From NCBI RefSeq assembly GCF_031599675.1, contig NZ_CP134223.1:2480001-2544000 (forward strand): a DNA stretch of 64,000 nt. The letters run 5' to 3'. Shown one piece after another: positions 38,610-47,453 of this stretch; position 1 is the stretch's first letter, and the number at the start of each line of letters is the position of its first letter. The notes beneath the pieces were generated by a model, which saw only the letters and a program-made list of their open reading frames with translations, did no database searches and was not told where the DNA came from. The stretch comes from Paenibacillus pedocola. Its GTDB lineage: Bacteria; Bacillota; Bacilli; Paenibacillales; Paenibacillaceae. The translations under genes and the position numbers were made by a program.

Positions 38610-39818
38610 ATGCAGCAATATATTACCCGCAGGGGAGACACTGTTAACCGCATTGCCGCCAGGCATGGACTTACACCGGAGCATGTCATCCAAGGGAATC
38701 CGTGGGCAGGGAGGCAGCCCTACCTGTACCCGGGGCAGATTCTTTTTCTGCCCTCTGCACCGCGCAAGCGTTACTCCGTGCAGCAGGGGGACGATGCGGC
38801 TTCCATATCCGCTTTATTCGGAGTGAGCGTTGAGGAGCTTGAAATTCTGAATCCCGGCGTCACCTCCGCACGCCAATGTATCCCGGGTAAGGTGCTGGTC
38901 ATCCCCCAGCCGCTGTCCAGCAGCAAGGTAGCTGTCAACAGTGAATACGGACCAGCAGATGTTGAGGAAGATGTCAGGGAGCTTACGGACAAATTTCCTT
39001 TTCTTCACCGGGACAGCATCGGAACCAGTGTGCTCGGCAAACCGCTGCATGTGCTGCGGATCGGAAGCGGCCCCCGGTATCTGCATGTGAACGCCGCTCT
39101 GCACGCCAATGAATGGCTGACATCACCGTGCCTGATGTCTTTTATAGAACAATATGCCTCAGCTTACGCGGAGGGGAGGGACTGGAACGGACATGATCCG
39201 GCGCTCTGGTACCAGAACTGGACTCTATGGGCTGTGCCGATGGCCAACCCGGATGGTGTTGAGCTGGTACAGGAAGGTGTACTGCCGGGTCATCCCTATT
39301 ATGAAGAGCTCATGAAATGGAACTGCGGCAGGCACAGCTTCCGTAACTGGAAAGCCAACATCCGCGGCGTGGATCTCGGCGACCAGTTCCCGGCTCACTG
39401 GGAGGAAGAGGTTGCCCGGCGCAGAATAACCGGTCCGGCCCCCCGCGATTACAGCGGCCCCGCCCCGCTAAGCGAGCCGGAAGCAGCAGCGCTCGCGGCT
39501 CTGGCTGAGCAATATCCCGGGGAGGCAGCAGTGTCGCTGCACAGCCAGGGTGGAGAAATCTACTGGAACTACCGCGGATATGAGCCGCCGGAGAGCAAAG
39601 AGCTGGCCGCCCGTCTGGGGGCGGCCAGCGGCTACCGCGCGGTTGAGCTGACCGGCAGTGATGCCGGGTATAAGGATTGGTTCATCCAGCGGTTCCGTAA
39701 GCCAGGCTTTACGGTAGAGCTGGGAATTGGCAAGAATCCGCTGCCGCTGGCTGATTATGAGGATATGGCGCTGGAAACAGGCTGGATTTTAGCAACGATT
39801 CTTTCGAATTTTAAATAA
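38610..39818 (+). CDS. LysM-M14 carboxypeptidase (gamma-D-glutamyl-diaminopimelate type)
   Basis: 402 residues from the ATG at 38610, with GAGAGG 9 bases upstream. Two LysM modules, about 3-48 (YITRRGDTVNRIAARHGLTP) and 54-100 (YSVQQGDDAASISALFGVS), bind peptidoglycan. The M14 domain has the zinc pair HxxE in ALHANEWLTSP, the third ligand in VSLHSQGGEIYW and the catalytic Glu in FTVELGIG. There is no signal peptide, as in the ENP1/YqgT sporulation peptidases. It would cut the D-Glu-diaminopimelate bond of wall peptides. Confidence 0.9.
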   Translation: MQQYITRRGDTVNRIAARHGLTPEHVIQGNPWAGRQPYLYPGQILFLPSAPRKRYSVQQGDDAASISALFGVSVEELEILNPGVTSARQCIPGKVLVIPQPLSSSKVAVNSEYGPADVEEDVRELTDKFPFLHRDSIGTSVLGKPLHVLRIGSGPRYLHVNAALHANEWLTSPCLMSFIEQYASAYAEGRDWNGHDPALWYQNWTLWAVPMANPDGVELVQEGVLPGHPYYEELMKWNCGRHSFRNWKANIRGVDLGDQFPAHWEEEVARRRITGPAPRDYSGPAPLSEPEAAALAALAEQYPGEAAVSLHSQGGEIYWNYRGYEPPESKELAARLGAASGYRAVELTGSDAGYKDWFIQRFRKPGFTVELGIGKNPLPLADYEDMALETGWILATILSNFK

Positions 39819-39860
39819 AAATGAAACACATCCTGCAAATTTGCGTAATATAACAGCAAA

Positions 39861-39909
39861 GGGTACGGCCGCAATCACAATTGTAATTGCTTCGCGGCTG
39901 TATCCTTTT
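39861..39909 (+). terminator. Terminator after the M14 peptidase
   Basis: GGGTACGGCCGC pairs with GCGGCTGTATCC (with wobble), followed by TTTT. Confidence 0.7.
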
Positions 39910-39932
39910 CTTATGGAAAGAGGAGGATACCT

Positions 39933-40184
39933 ATGAAACTAAGAAAATTGCTGTCGCTGAAGCGGTGGTCTCATATATTACTCAACTCCTGGCAATACGT
40001 TATTTCGCCTTCTGTAACGCTTGCGGACAAGCTGTTCTTCACCATTCCGGTGCTGCTGTACTGGGTATTGCCTGATATCATGCCTTTTATGCCGATTGAT
40101 GATATTGGCGTGACCATGCTGCTGATGGGCTGGTTCGTGTCACGGATGGACCGCAAATATCCGGCGCTGAAGAGCGGAAGATGA
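39933..40184 (+). CDS. DUF1232-like small membrane protein
   Basis: 83 residues, AGGAGG 6 bases before the ATG. The segment KLFFTIPVLLYWVLPDIMPFMPIDDIGVTMLL has the DxxPxxPIDDIG core of DUF1232 proteins, with hydrophobic helices on each side. The role is unknown. Confidence 0.78.
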   Translation: MKLRKLLSLKRWSHILLNSWQYVISPSVTLADKLFFTIPVLLYWVLPDIMPFMPIDDIGVTMLLMGWFVSRMDRKYPALKSGR

Positions 40185-40310
40185 AATTTTAAAGAATTTT
40201 TTGTACTTGATTCCAGATCTATTTATCCCAGGGTGGTTGCTTTTACAGGCCACTTTCCTTAAAATAAATTATTGAGGTTTTAAAATAGATGCCTGGGAGA
40301 TGGATGAGGA

Positions 40311-40613
40311 ATGAACGTCAAAATTACCCGCAATGCGGCTAAAGTGATAAAAAAAACCATGGAGCTTGAAGGCAACAGCGAACTGAAGCTGCGCGTAGCG
40401 ATTACACATGCTCACGGAGACCATGCCCACTACGGTCTTGATTTGGACACGCCCAAAGAAACTGATGTTGTAATTTCTACGGATAAAGAGATCGATGTTA
40501 TTCTTGATCCGAACCAGCCGCTGCTGGACGGTGTGAAGATCGACTACTTGTACTTCCCGGAAGAAGGCTTTGTCATTACTAATCCGTCAAAAGGTAATCA
40601 TGGCGACCACTAA
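40311..40613 (+). CDS. HesB/IscA-like protein with no cysteine
   Basis: 100 residues with the A-type carrier fold order: KITRNAAKVIKKTMELEG, LKLRVAITH, a variable loop, IDVILDPNQPLLDGVKIDYL and GFVITNP. The three Cys that bind iron-sulfur in IscA are absent. The first site is instead AHGDHAHYGLDLD and the tail ends GNHGDH, so His takes their place. It probably does not carry a normal cluster; it might bind another metal. GGGAGATGGATGAGG precedes the ATG. It is followed 41 bases later by the YuzB gene. Confidence 0.75.
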   Translation: MNVKITRNAAKVIKKTMELEGNSELKLRVAITHAHGDHAHYGLDLDTPKETDVVISTDKEIDVILDPNQPLLDGVKIDYLYFPEEGFVITNPSKGNHGDH

Positions 40614-40654
40614 TAATTCGCCGATGACTAACGGACAAGAAGAAGGGTTGCCCC

Positions 40655-40894
40655 ATGGCTAACGAAATACAAATTTGTGATCAATGCAATCACACCCGAA
40701 TGAAAACCATCCTGCCCAAGCTGCGCAAAATGGCGCCGGACGCCGAGATCAAAGTCGGCTGTAAGTCCTACTGCGGACCTTGCGGCAAACGGGCCTTTAT
40801 CTATATTAATGGACGTTATGTCAGTGCTCCAACTGAGGATGAAGTGCTGGCGAAGGCGGAAGCTTTTGTAAAGCGGCCGGTGGCCAAAGACTAA
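40655..40894 (+). CDS. YuzB-like (DUF1450) protein
   Basis: 79 residues with a CDQC pair near the start (IQICDQCNHTR) and a second cluster GCKSYCGPCGKRAFIYINGRYV. The size and pattern fit the YuzB family with a thioredoxin-like fold. It may act in redox or metal handling beside the HesB-like gene; this is a guess from context. AAGAAGGG precedes the ATG. Confidence 0.82.
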   Translation: MANEIQICDQCNHTRMKTILPKLRKMAPDAEIKVGCKSYCGPCGKRAFIYINGRYVSAPTEDEVLAKAEAFVKRPVAKD

Positions 40895-41073
40895 ATCAGA
40901 TACCTGGCAGCAGTATTCGCCAGTGTACCATATTAACGGGTTTAGCAGCCTCCGCACTTGTGTGGAGGCTTTTTTGCATGCCGCCATCCAGCTGGTTTGG
41001 GTCTGGCTATAAGGACATGGTATAATGTGCATATTGTTTCACAGGTATATACATAGGCAGGAGGGAAAATGAG

Positions 41074-41898
41074 ATGAAGCATCTGACAGACACGACGATA
41101 TTGAATAACGGTGTGCATATGCCCTGGTTTGGTCTGGGGACCTATAAGGCGGAAGGGGCGGAGGTAGCCAAGGCGGTAGCAACCGCACTCGAGCTGGGGT
41201 ACCGCAGCATTGACACCGCAGCAGTGTACGGCAATGAAGAAGAGGTCGGCCAGTCGATAGCCGCAAGCGGTGTGGCGCGGGACAGCCTGTTCGTGACTAC
41301 AAAAGTGTGGAATACCGATCAGGGATATGATACAACTCTGCGGGCCTTTGAAACCAGCTGCAAAAAGCTCGGGCTGGATGTCATTGATCTGTATTTGATC
41401 CATTGGCCGGGCCAGACCCTATATAAGGACACTTGGCGTGCCCTGGAGCGCCTGTACGAGGAAGGCCGTGTGCGGGCGATCGGGGTCAGCAATTTCCAGA
41501 TACATCATCTGGAGGAATTGAAAAAGGAGAGCAGCCTGGTTCCTGCAGTCAATCAGGTGGAGCTGCACCCGCGGTTTATCCAGAAGGAGCTGCATGACTA
41601 CTGTGTACAGCATCAGATCCAGATTGAAGCGTGGGCGCCTCTGATGAAGGGAAGACTGCAGGAAAACGAGCTGCTGCAGGGCATCGCCGGGAAACACGGC
41701 AAGACTGTATCCCAGGTTATTCTGCGCTGGGGGCTGCAGAACTCCATCGTCATCATTCCCAAGTCAGTTACGGCCTCGCGGATCAAAGAGAACAGCGAAA
41801 TTTTCGATTTTGAGCTGACAGCGGATGAAGTTAGCGCTATTAGCGGGCTGGATGCCGGAGAACGGATCGGTACGAATCCGGATAACCTGCTGTTCTAG
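41074..41898 (+). CDS. Aldo/keto reductase
   Basis: 274 residues, NADPH-dependent reductase barrel. The catalytic tetrad is Asp and Tyr in SIDTAAVYGNE, Lys in FVTTKVW and His in LYLIHWPG. The cofactor region IIPKSVTASRIKEN is present. GCAGGAGGG precedes the ATG. It resembles the YvgN/YtbE group acting on glyoxals and small aldehydes. Confidence 0.93.
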   Translation: MKHLTDTTILNNGVHMPWFGLGTYKAEGAEVAKAVATALELGYRSIDTAAVYGNEEEVGQSIAASGVARDSLFVTTKVWNTDQGYDTTLRAFETSCKKLGLDVIDLYLIHWPGQTLYKDTWRALERLYEEGRVRAIGVSNFQIHHLEELKKESSLVPAVNQVELHPRFIQKELHDYCVQHQIQIEAWAPLMKGRLQENELLQGIAGKHGKTVSQVILRWGLQNSIVIIPKSVTASRIKENSEIFDFELTADEVSAISGLDAGERIGTNPDNLLF

Positions 41899-41915
41899 AA
41901 CGTCATAGACACTTA

Positions 41916-41964
41916 AATAGCCTTAAGCTCCTTACAGCAGCGCTGTATGGGCTTAAGGCTATTT
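41916..41964. terminator. Bidirectional terminator
   Basis: AATAGCCTTAAGC and GCTTAAGGCTATT, a perfect 13-base stem with an inner CAGCGCTG palindrome, between two convergent genes. Confidence 0.85.
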
Positions 41965-41973
41965 GCATGCTGT

Positions 41974-43113
41974 TTATTGCGGATTACGCGGCGGGAGCGG
42001 GCCCAGATACTGATAGTATTGGCACTCGATCCGGCCGTTGTACAGCTTGCGGCGCTTGTCCGCTTTGCGGCCGTAGTATTGCTCGAATTCCTTATAGGGG
42101 CTGATCGCAAAAAAGGACCAAGTCGGCAAATACAGCATCATCTCGCCGAATTGGCGGGTCAGCTTCTCCACTTCCTTGTCATTACTGATCCGCTCGCCGT
42201 AGGGCGGGTTCGTAATGATGCAGCCGTAATCGCCTTCAGGGCGGGCTTTGGCAGCCGCGAGATGCTTGAAGGTGATTTCTCCGGCCAGCCCAGCGCTTTT
42301 GGCAGCCGCTTCGGCAATTTCAATTGCTGCGGGATCAATATCGGTACCGGTCAATTGCAGCGGATAATCGTCGCGTACGGCGTCGAAGGCCTCATCGCGG
42401 GCTTCTTCCCACAGGCGCTTCGGAATCTCCGGCCAATGTTCGGACGGGAATGAACGCCGCAGTCCCGGTGCGATATTCCAGGCAATCATTGCTGCTTCGA
42501 TCAGAATGGTTCCAGAGCCGCAGCACGGATCGTACAGCGGGCGGTGGCCGTTCCAGCGGCTAAGCTGGATGAGGGCGGCAGCCATTGTTTCCTTCAGCGG
42601 CGCTTCTGTCGCCTGGCGGCGGTAACCGCGTTTGTGCAGTGCCGGACCGGTGGTATCCAGAGTAATCAGGGCGACATCGTTCAGCAAAATCACTTCAACC
42701 ACATAGCGCGGGCCGTTCTCCGGGAACCACTCGGTGCGGTAGGACTGCTTCAGCTTCTCAACAATCGCTTTCTTGACAATCCCCTGGCAGGCAGGTACGC
42801 TGGTAAGCTGGGATTTGTGGGACCGGCCTTCTACCGGAAACTCCCCGTTTTCGGGAATCCAGTCTTCCCAGTTGATAGCTTTAACGCCTTCGAACAGCTC
42901 ATCGAAGGTTTTGGCCTGGAATTGGCCCATTTTGACCAGGACCCGGTCAGAGGTACGCAGCCATAAATTGCAGCGGCAGATATCGATATAATCTCCGCTG
43001 AACAAGACCCGTCCGTTCTCGACTGTGGTCTCATAACCCAGTTCGTTTAATTCGCGTGCTACTACAGCCTCCAGTCCCATAGGGGCGGTGGCGATCAATT
43101 GTAATTTACCCAA
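41974..43113 (-). CDS. rlmL: 23S rRNA m2G methyltransferase, RlmL/YpsC type
   Basis: 379 residues from a TTG with CGGAG 10 bases upstream. The N-terminal ferredoxin-like and THUMP part (LIATAPMGLEAVVARELNELGYE) is followed by the SAM fold with LYDPCCGSGTILIEAAMIAWNIAPG and the amino-methyltransferase motif ITNPPYGERI. It lacks the fused RlmK half found in enterobacteria, as is normal in Bacillus YpsC. Confidence 0.92.
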   Translation of the reverse strand: MGKLQLIATAPMGLEAVVARELNELGYETTVENGRVLFSGDYIDICRCNLWLRTSDRVLVKMGQFQAKTFDELFEGVKAINWEDWIPENGEFPVEGRSHKSQLTSVPACQGIVKKAIVEKLKQSYRTEWFPENGPRYVVEVILLNDVALITLDTTGPALHKRGYRRQATEAPLKETMAAALIQLSRWNGHRPLYDPCCGSGTILIEAAMIAWNIAPGLRRSFPSEHWPEIPKRLWEEARDEAFDAVRDDYPLQLTGTDIDPAAIEIAEAAAKSAGLAGEITFKHLAAAKARPEGDYGCIITNPPYGERISNDKEVEKLTRQFGEMMLYLPTWSFFAISPYKEFEQYYGRKADKRRKLYNGRIECQYYQYLGPLPPRNPQ

Positions 43114-43299
43114 ATGCGCTCAACTCCGTTTAGCTTGTAGATGGTTGCTCCTAGCCAGTACAATAAGATAAGCAGAGAAGTAACAACGACACTGTGCATC
43201 GCCTTTATTCTGTGCATGCGCTTAGTAAAGCTTGGCCTAGCCGATCCTTCTAAGTATAGGTGAATGCGCGGGACTTCACAATATCAAAGGAGAATACAT

Positions 43300-43929
43300 A
43301 TGCCTAATCAGGAAGAATACAGTGAAATGCTTTATACAGAGGATGAATTATTGCTTGAGGTCAAACAGGCGATTGCGGATTACGGGATGCCTGAGGTCTC
43401 CATCGCTCCGGGGTACGGGCGGCTGCTCTCGATGCTGATCCGTCTGTCCCGCTCCACCCGCATTCTGGAGATTGGTGCGCTTGGCGGATACAGCGGAATC
43501 TGCTTATGCCGCGGATTTGCTTCCGGCGGCCAGCTGACCTCCCTTGAGCTGAAGGCAGAATACGCCCGACTGGCACATAGCCACTTAGCCAAAGCAGGCT
43601 TCGGCGAATCCGTAGAATACAAAATCGGCCCTGCGCTGGACAGCCTGAAGGGGCTCGAAGCAGAGGGCCGGACATTTGATTTCTTTTTCATCGATGCGGA
43701 CAAAGAGAATTATCCGAATTATCTGGAGTATGCAATCCGCCTGGCATCACCGGGGGCCATTATCGCCGGGGATAATATTTTCCTGCGCGGCCGCACCCTG
43801 AACACTGATAAGAACGGGCCCGCAGTACAGGCGATGCGCCGGTTCAATGAGATGATCGCCAGCGATGAGCGGCTGACCAGCACGCTGCTGCCTGCGTACG
43901 ATGGACTGGCTTTAGCCATGGTGAAGTAA
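43300..43929 (+). CDS. Class I O-methyltransferase (COMT-like)
   Basis: 209 residues from the ATG at 43300 with AAAGGAGA 7 bases upstream. ILEIGALGGYSGICLCRGF is motif I, LTSLELKAEYARLAHSHLAKAG motif II, and FDFFFIDADKENYPNYLEYA carries the metal-binding Asp pair typical of the divalent-cation-dependent O-methyltransferase family (YrrM-like). Substrate unknown; a wobble-tRNA role is known for a Bacillus relative. Confidence 0.88.
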   Translation: MPNQEEYSEMLYTEDELLLEVKQAIADYGMPEVSIAPGYGRLLSMLIRLSRSTRILEIGALGGYSGICLCRGFASGGQLTSLELKAEYARLAHSHLAKAGFGESVEYKIGPALDSLKGLEAEGRTFDFFFIDADKENYPNYLEYAIRLASPGAIIAGDNIFLRGRTLNTDKNGPAVQAMRRFNEMIASDERLTSTLLPAYDGLALAMVK

Positions 43930-43946
43930 GCCGGAGTCTCCGGGTG

Positions 43947-45167
43947 TCAGCGGAACCAATGGTGCCGGGTCGGCTTGTACAGCTTGAGGCGTACCCAGAC
44001 TGTATTGATCAGCAGGAACCCGCCGGAAATAATGAAGAGGCCTTCAATCCCGATATAACCCGATAAGAATCCGCCGATAACCGCCCCAAGCATATTACCC
44101 AGAGCCAGCGTGCTGCTGTTGAAGCCGAAGGCCCTGCTCTCTTTACCGTCTGGAGTATAGGAACGGATGAGTGCGTTCACGCTTGGCAGCAGCCCTCCCA
44201 TAAACACTCCCATCAGGAAACGGATGATGATCAGCTGCCAGACGCTTGTTACAAAGGCTTGCGGAATAAGGAACAGGGATGCGCCGATCAGCGCATAGGT
44301 CAAGATACGATGGGCGCCGACCTTGTCGCTCAGCCTGCCGAGAAGCGGAGAAGCCAGCATGTTGGATATACCGGTAACAGCGCTGACCATCCCTGCCCAG
44401 AATGCAATATTAACGGCTGAGCCATGCAGCTTCTCTACGTATAGCGGCAGCAGAGACATCGGGCTGATCATCGCAAACTGCAGCAGGAAGGTCACGCCGA
44501 ACAGTGCTGGCAGCTGCGGCACCTTGGCCAGCTCCTTAAACCCTTCGAATACCGATACCTGCGGTACTTTTGCGGCTTCGACCCGGTTGAACTTCTCTTT
44601 GACAAGGAATAAAGCGAGCAGTGAAGCAACGAACAGCAGCGCACCGACGACATAAAAAATCGGGCGGAAGCCGATCCAGTCAGCCAGCGCTCCGCCGATC
44701 AAAGGTCCCAGAATTGTTCCGGCCACCGAGCCGGACTGCATCAGCCCCATGGCAAAGCCCATACGGGGTTTAGGTGTTGTACCGGATACCAGCGCGATGG
44801 AGGCCGGGTTGAAGCCGGAAATCGTCCCATTCAGCAGACGCAGCAGCAGGAGCTGCATCGGCGACTGGGCGAAGCCCATCAGTACCATGACGATGGCCAT
44901 ACCGAAGCTGGAGCGCAGAAGCATGATTTTGCGGCCGTATTTGTCGGCGAGCTTGCCCCACAGCGGCTGGAATAGGAACGAGGTCAAAAAGTTTGCGGCA
45001 AAAATTAGGCCTGCCCACATCCCGATTGCATGATCACCGGTTACACCCAGATCCTTGGCGAGATAAAGAGACAGGAACGGGGTAATCATTGTCATGCCGG
45101 CATTTACCAGAAATTGGCCAAACCAAAGCACCATGAGGTTGACCTTCCATGTCTCCCAATTCTTCAA
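43947..45167 (-). CDS. MFS multidrug efflux transporter
   Basis: 406 residues with twelve helices, from a TTG at 45167 with AGGAAGTG 8 bases upstream. The loop after helix 2, QPLWGKLADKYGRKIMLLRSS, is the MFS signature, and helix 5 has a motif-C-like GSVAGTILGPLIGG, which marks drug antiporters. It likely exports hydrophobic drugs. It is divergent from hemE. Confidence 0.88.
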   Translation of the reverse strand: MKNWETWKVNLMVLWFGQFLVNAGMTMITPFLSLYLAKDLGVTGDHAIGMWAGLIFAANFLTSFLFQPLWGKLADKYGRKIMLLRSSFGMAIVMVLMGFAQSPMQLLLLRLLNGTISGFNPASIALVSGTTPKPRMGFAMGLMQSGSVAGTILGPLIGGALADWIGFRPIFYVVGALLFVASLLALFLVKEKFNRVEAAKVPQVSVFEGFKELAKVPQLPALFGVTFLLQFAMISPMSLLPLYVEKLHGSAVNIAFWAGMVSAVTGISNMLASPLLGRLSDKVGAHRILTYALIGASLFLIPQAFVTSVWQLIIIRFLMGVFMGGLLPSVNALIRSYTPDGKESRAFGFNSSTLALGNMLGAVIGGFLSGYIGIEGLFIISGGFLLINTVWVRLKLYKPTRHHWFR

Positions 45168-45314
45168 AGTGCTTTCACTTCCTTTCAGAGAGTTCTATCT
45201 AAAAAATTCACGAAAAATTGACATTCTATCAGTATATCATATATTTTTGGCTGTCCGGTGCAACACTTGTCATAGTAATGTCATTGGATTGTCATTCCGT
45301 TGGCGTGAGAACGG

Positions 45315-45343
45315 TTGTTACCATCTTTTAAAAGGGGCATAAT
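45315..45343 (+). promoter_or_regulatory. Promoter of hemEHY
   Basis: TTGTTA (45315-45320), 17 bases, CATAAT (45338-45343), about 50 bases before hemE. Confidence 0.55.
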
Positions 45344-45392
45344 AAGTTATATGCGTTAGCAACTATCCTATCAAACTAATGGAGATCTTATC

Positions 45393-46454
45393 ATGACCTA
45401 CAATGATACTTTTATCCGCGCCTGCAGACAGCAGGACACGGACCACGTTCCCGTATGGTACATGCGGCAAGCCGGCCGTTATGATCCCGAGTACCGTAAA
45501 ATCAAGGAAAAATATTCGCTGCTGGAAATTTGCAGCCAGCCGGAACTTGCGGCGGAAGTGACCTTGATGCCTGTGCGCAAGCTGGGTGTGGATGCGGCTA
45601 TCCTGTATTCCGACATTATGAACCCGGTGGCTTCGATCGGTGTGAAGTTTGACATCGTGAAGAATATCGGCCCGGTTATCGAGAATCCGATTGCGACAGC
45701 TGCCGATGTAGAGCGGCTGAAACCGATTGATGTAGAAGGCGACCTCAGCCATGTGCTGGAGACTATCGCCATTCTGGACAAGGAACTGGATGTACCGCTG
45801 ATTACGTTCGCCGGTGCCCCGTTCACGATTGCCAGTTATTTAATTGAAGGCAGGCCTTCAAAGAGCTATCACCGTACCAAGGAAATGATGTTCAGCCAGC
45901 CCCGCGTCTGGGAGAAACTGATGGATAAGCTGGGCGATATGGTCATTGCTTATCTCCGTGCCCATGTGAAGAGCGGCGGCAAAGCCTTTCAGCTGTTCGA
46001 CAGCTGGGTGGGAGCACTGGCCCCGCGTGACTTCGAACGGTATGTGCTGCCTACGATTTCCCGTATTTTTGCCGAATTGTCGGTTCTTGATGTACCGAAG
46101 ATTTATTTTCCGGGCGTAAGCTCCGGGGAACTGCTGCCAAGCCTTACCAAGCTGCAGGCTGATGTCATCGGACTGGACTGGCGCGTGAGCCTTACTGAAG
46201 GCAGACGCAGAACCGGCGGAGGTTTTGCCATTCAGGGCAATCTCGATCCTTATCTGCTGACAGCTCCAATGGAGCTGCTCAAGGAACGGGCTAAGGATTT
46301 GATTGACGAGGGCATACAGGAGCCGGGATATATATTTAATCTGGGTCACGGCTTATTTCCGGAGGCTTCACTGGACACGCTAAGAGAGCTGACGGAGTAT
46401 ATCCATGAGTATTCACAGCAGGCGCTGAAACAAGCAGCTGCACCGAAATTATAA
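45393..46454 (+). CDS. hemE: Uroporphyrinogen decarboxylase
   Basis: 353 residues. The signature VPVWYMRQAGRYDPEYRKI and the second one GVSSGELL, plus DSWVGALAPRDFERY, are intact. The enzyme removes four carboxyls from uroporphyrinogen III to give coproporphyrinogen III. First gene of hemE-hemH-hemY. Confidence 0.97.
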   Translation: MTYNDTFIRACRQQDTDHVPVWYMRQAGRYDPEYRKIKEKYSLLEICSQPELAAEVTLMPVRKLGVDAAILYSDIMNPVASIGVKFDIVKNIGPVIENPIATAADVERLKPIDVEGDLSHVLETIAILDKELDVPLITFAGAPFTIASYLIEGRPSKSYHRTKEMMFSQPRVWEKLMDKLGDMVIAYLRAHVKSGGKAFQLFDSWVGALAPRDFERYVLPTISRIFAELSVLDVPKIYFPGVSSGELLPSLTKLQADVIGLDWRVSLTEGRRRTGGGFAIQGNLDPYLLTAPMELLKERAKDLIDEGIQEPGYIFNLGHGLFPEASLDTLRELTEYIHEYSQQALKQAAAPKL

Positions 46455-46502
46455 TACCGCAAGCACTGGTATGAACATTATTCGTAAAAGGAGATGGATT
46501 CC

Positions 46503-47453
46503 GTGACAGCTAAAATTGGTGTACTCGTGATGTCTTACGGCACGCCTGAAAGTCTGGAGGGTGTGGAAGCCTATTATACTCATATCCGGCGCGGCAACGA
46601 GCCTTCCCCGGAGCAGCTTAAAGAGCTGAAGGATCGCTACGAAGCGATTGTCGGCGGCGTGTTCCCGCTCCGGGAGAATACAGACCGTCAGGTGGAGGCT
46701 CTGCAGGAGATGCTGAACCGCAGCGGCGGGGATGTGGAATATGTTTGCTACCAGGGACTCAAGCATGCCCAGCCTTTTATTGAAGACGGCGTTGAAGCTA
46801 TGGTGCGGGATGGCATTACCCAGGCGGTCGGCATTGTACTTGCCCCCCATTATTCTGTAATGAGCGTTGGCACATACATCAAACGGGCAAAAGAAAAAGC
46901 GGATGCCTGCGGAATCCGGATGGAATTCGTGGAGAGCTACCACCTGCATCCGGAACTGATAGACGTGCTCAGCAGACGGGTATCAGCCAAGCTGGATCAA
47001 TTTGAAGAGACCGGCGCAGCCCGCGGGGATGTGCAGGTCTTATTCAGCGCGCATAGCCTTCCGGAACGGATTCTTGCCATGGGCGATCCTTACCGGGACC
47101 AGCTGCTCGAAACCTCCAAGGCAATCGCTGACAGGGCAGGAGTCACCTCCTGGCAGTTCACCTGGCAGAGTGCAGGCAGAACGGCTGAACCTTGGCTGGG
47201 TCCGGACATTCTGGATACACTGCGTGAGCTGTCCAAAAGCCAGGTGAAGTATGTGCTGTCTGCTCCGATCGGGTTCGTGTCCGACCATCTGGAAGTGCTG
47301 TATGACCTTGATATTGAAGCCCAGGCGCTTGCTTCCGAGCTGGATCTGCGGCTGATGCGGATTGATTCGCTGAACAGCGATCCGGCGTATATGTCTGTGC
47401 TCAGCGATGTAGTCCGCACCAAGGCAAGCGAGCTGAAGGTGATTCAGCCATGA
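46503..47453 (+). CDS. hemH: Coproporphyrin ferrochelatase
   Basis: 316 residues from a GTG at 46503 with AAAAGGAG upstream. VLVMSYGTPESLEGVEAYYTHIRRG, the active-site His in VLAPHYS, FSAHSLPERI and WQSAGRTAEPWLGP are family marks. In Firmicutes this enzyme places iron into coproporphyrin III. Its stop overlaps the hemY start by 4 bases. Confidence 0.96.
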   Translation: MTAKIGVLVMSYGTPESLEGVEAYYTHIRRGNEPSPEQLKELKDRYEAIVGGVFPLRENTDRQVEALQEMLNRSGGDVEYVCYQGLKHAQPFIEDGVEAMVRDGITQAVGIVLAPHYSVMSVGTYIKRAKEKADACGIRMEFVESYHLHPELIDVLSRRVSAKLDQFEETGAARGDVQVLFSAHSLPERILAMGDPYRDQLLETSKAIADRAGVTSWQFTWQSAGRTAEPWLGPDILDTLRELSKSQVKYVLSAPIGFVSDHLEVLYDLDIEAQALASELDLRLMRIDSLNSDPAYMSVLSDVVRTKASELKVIQP

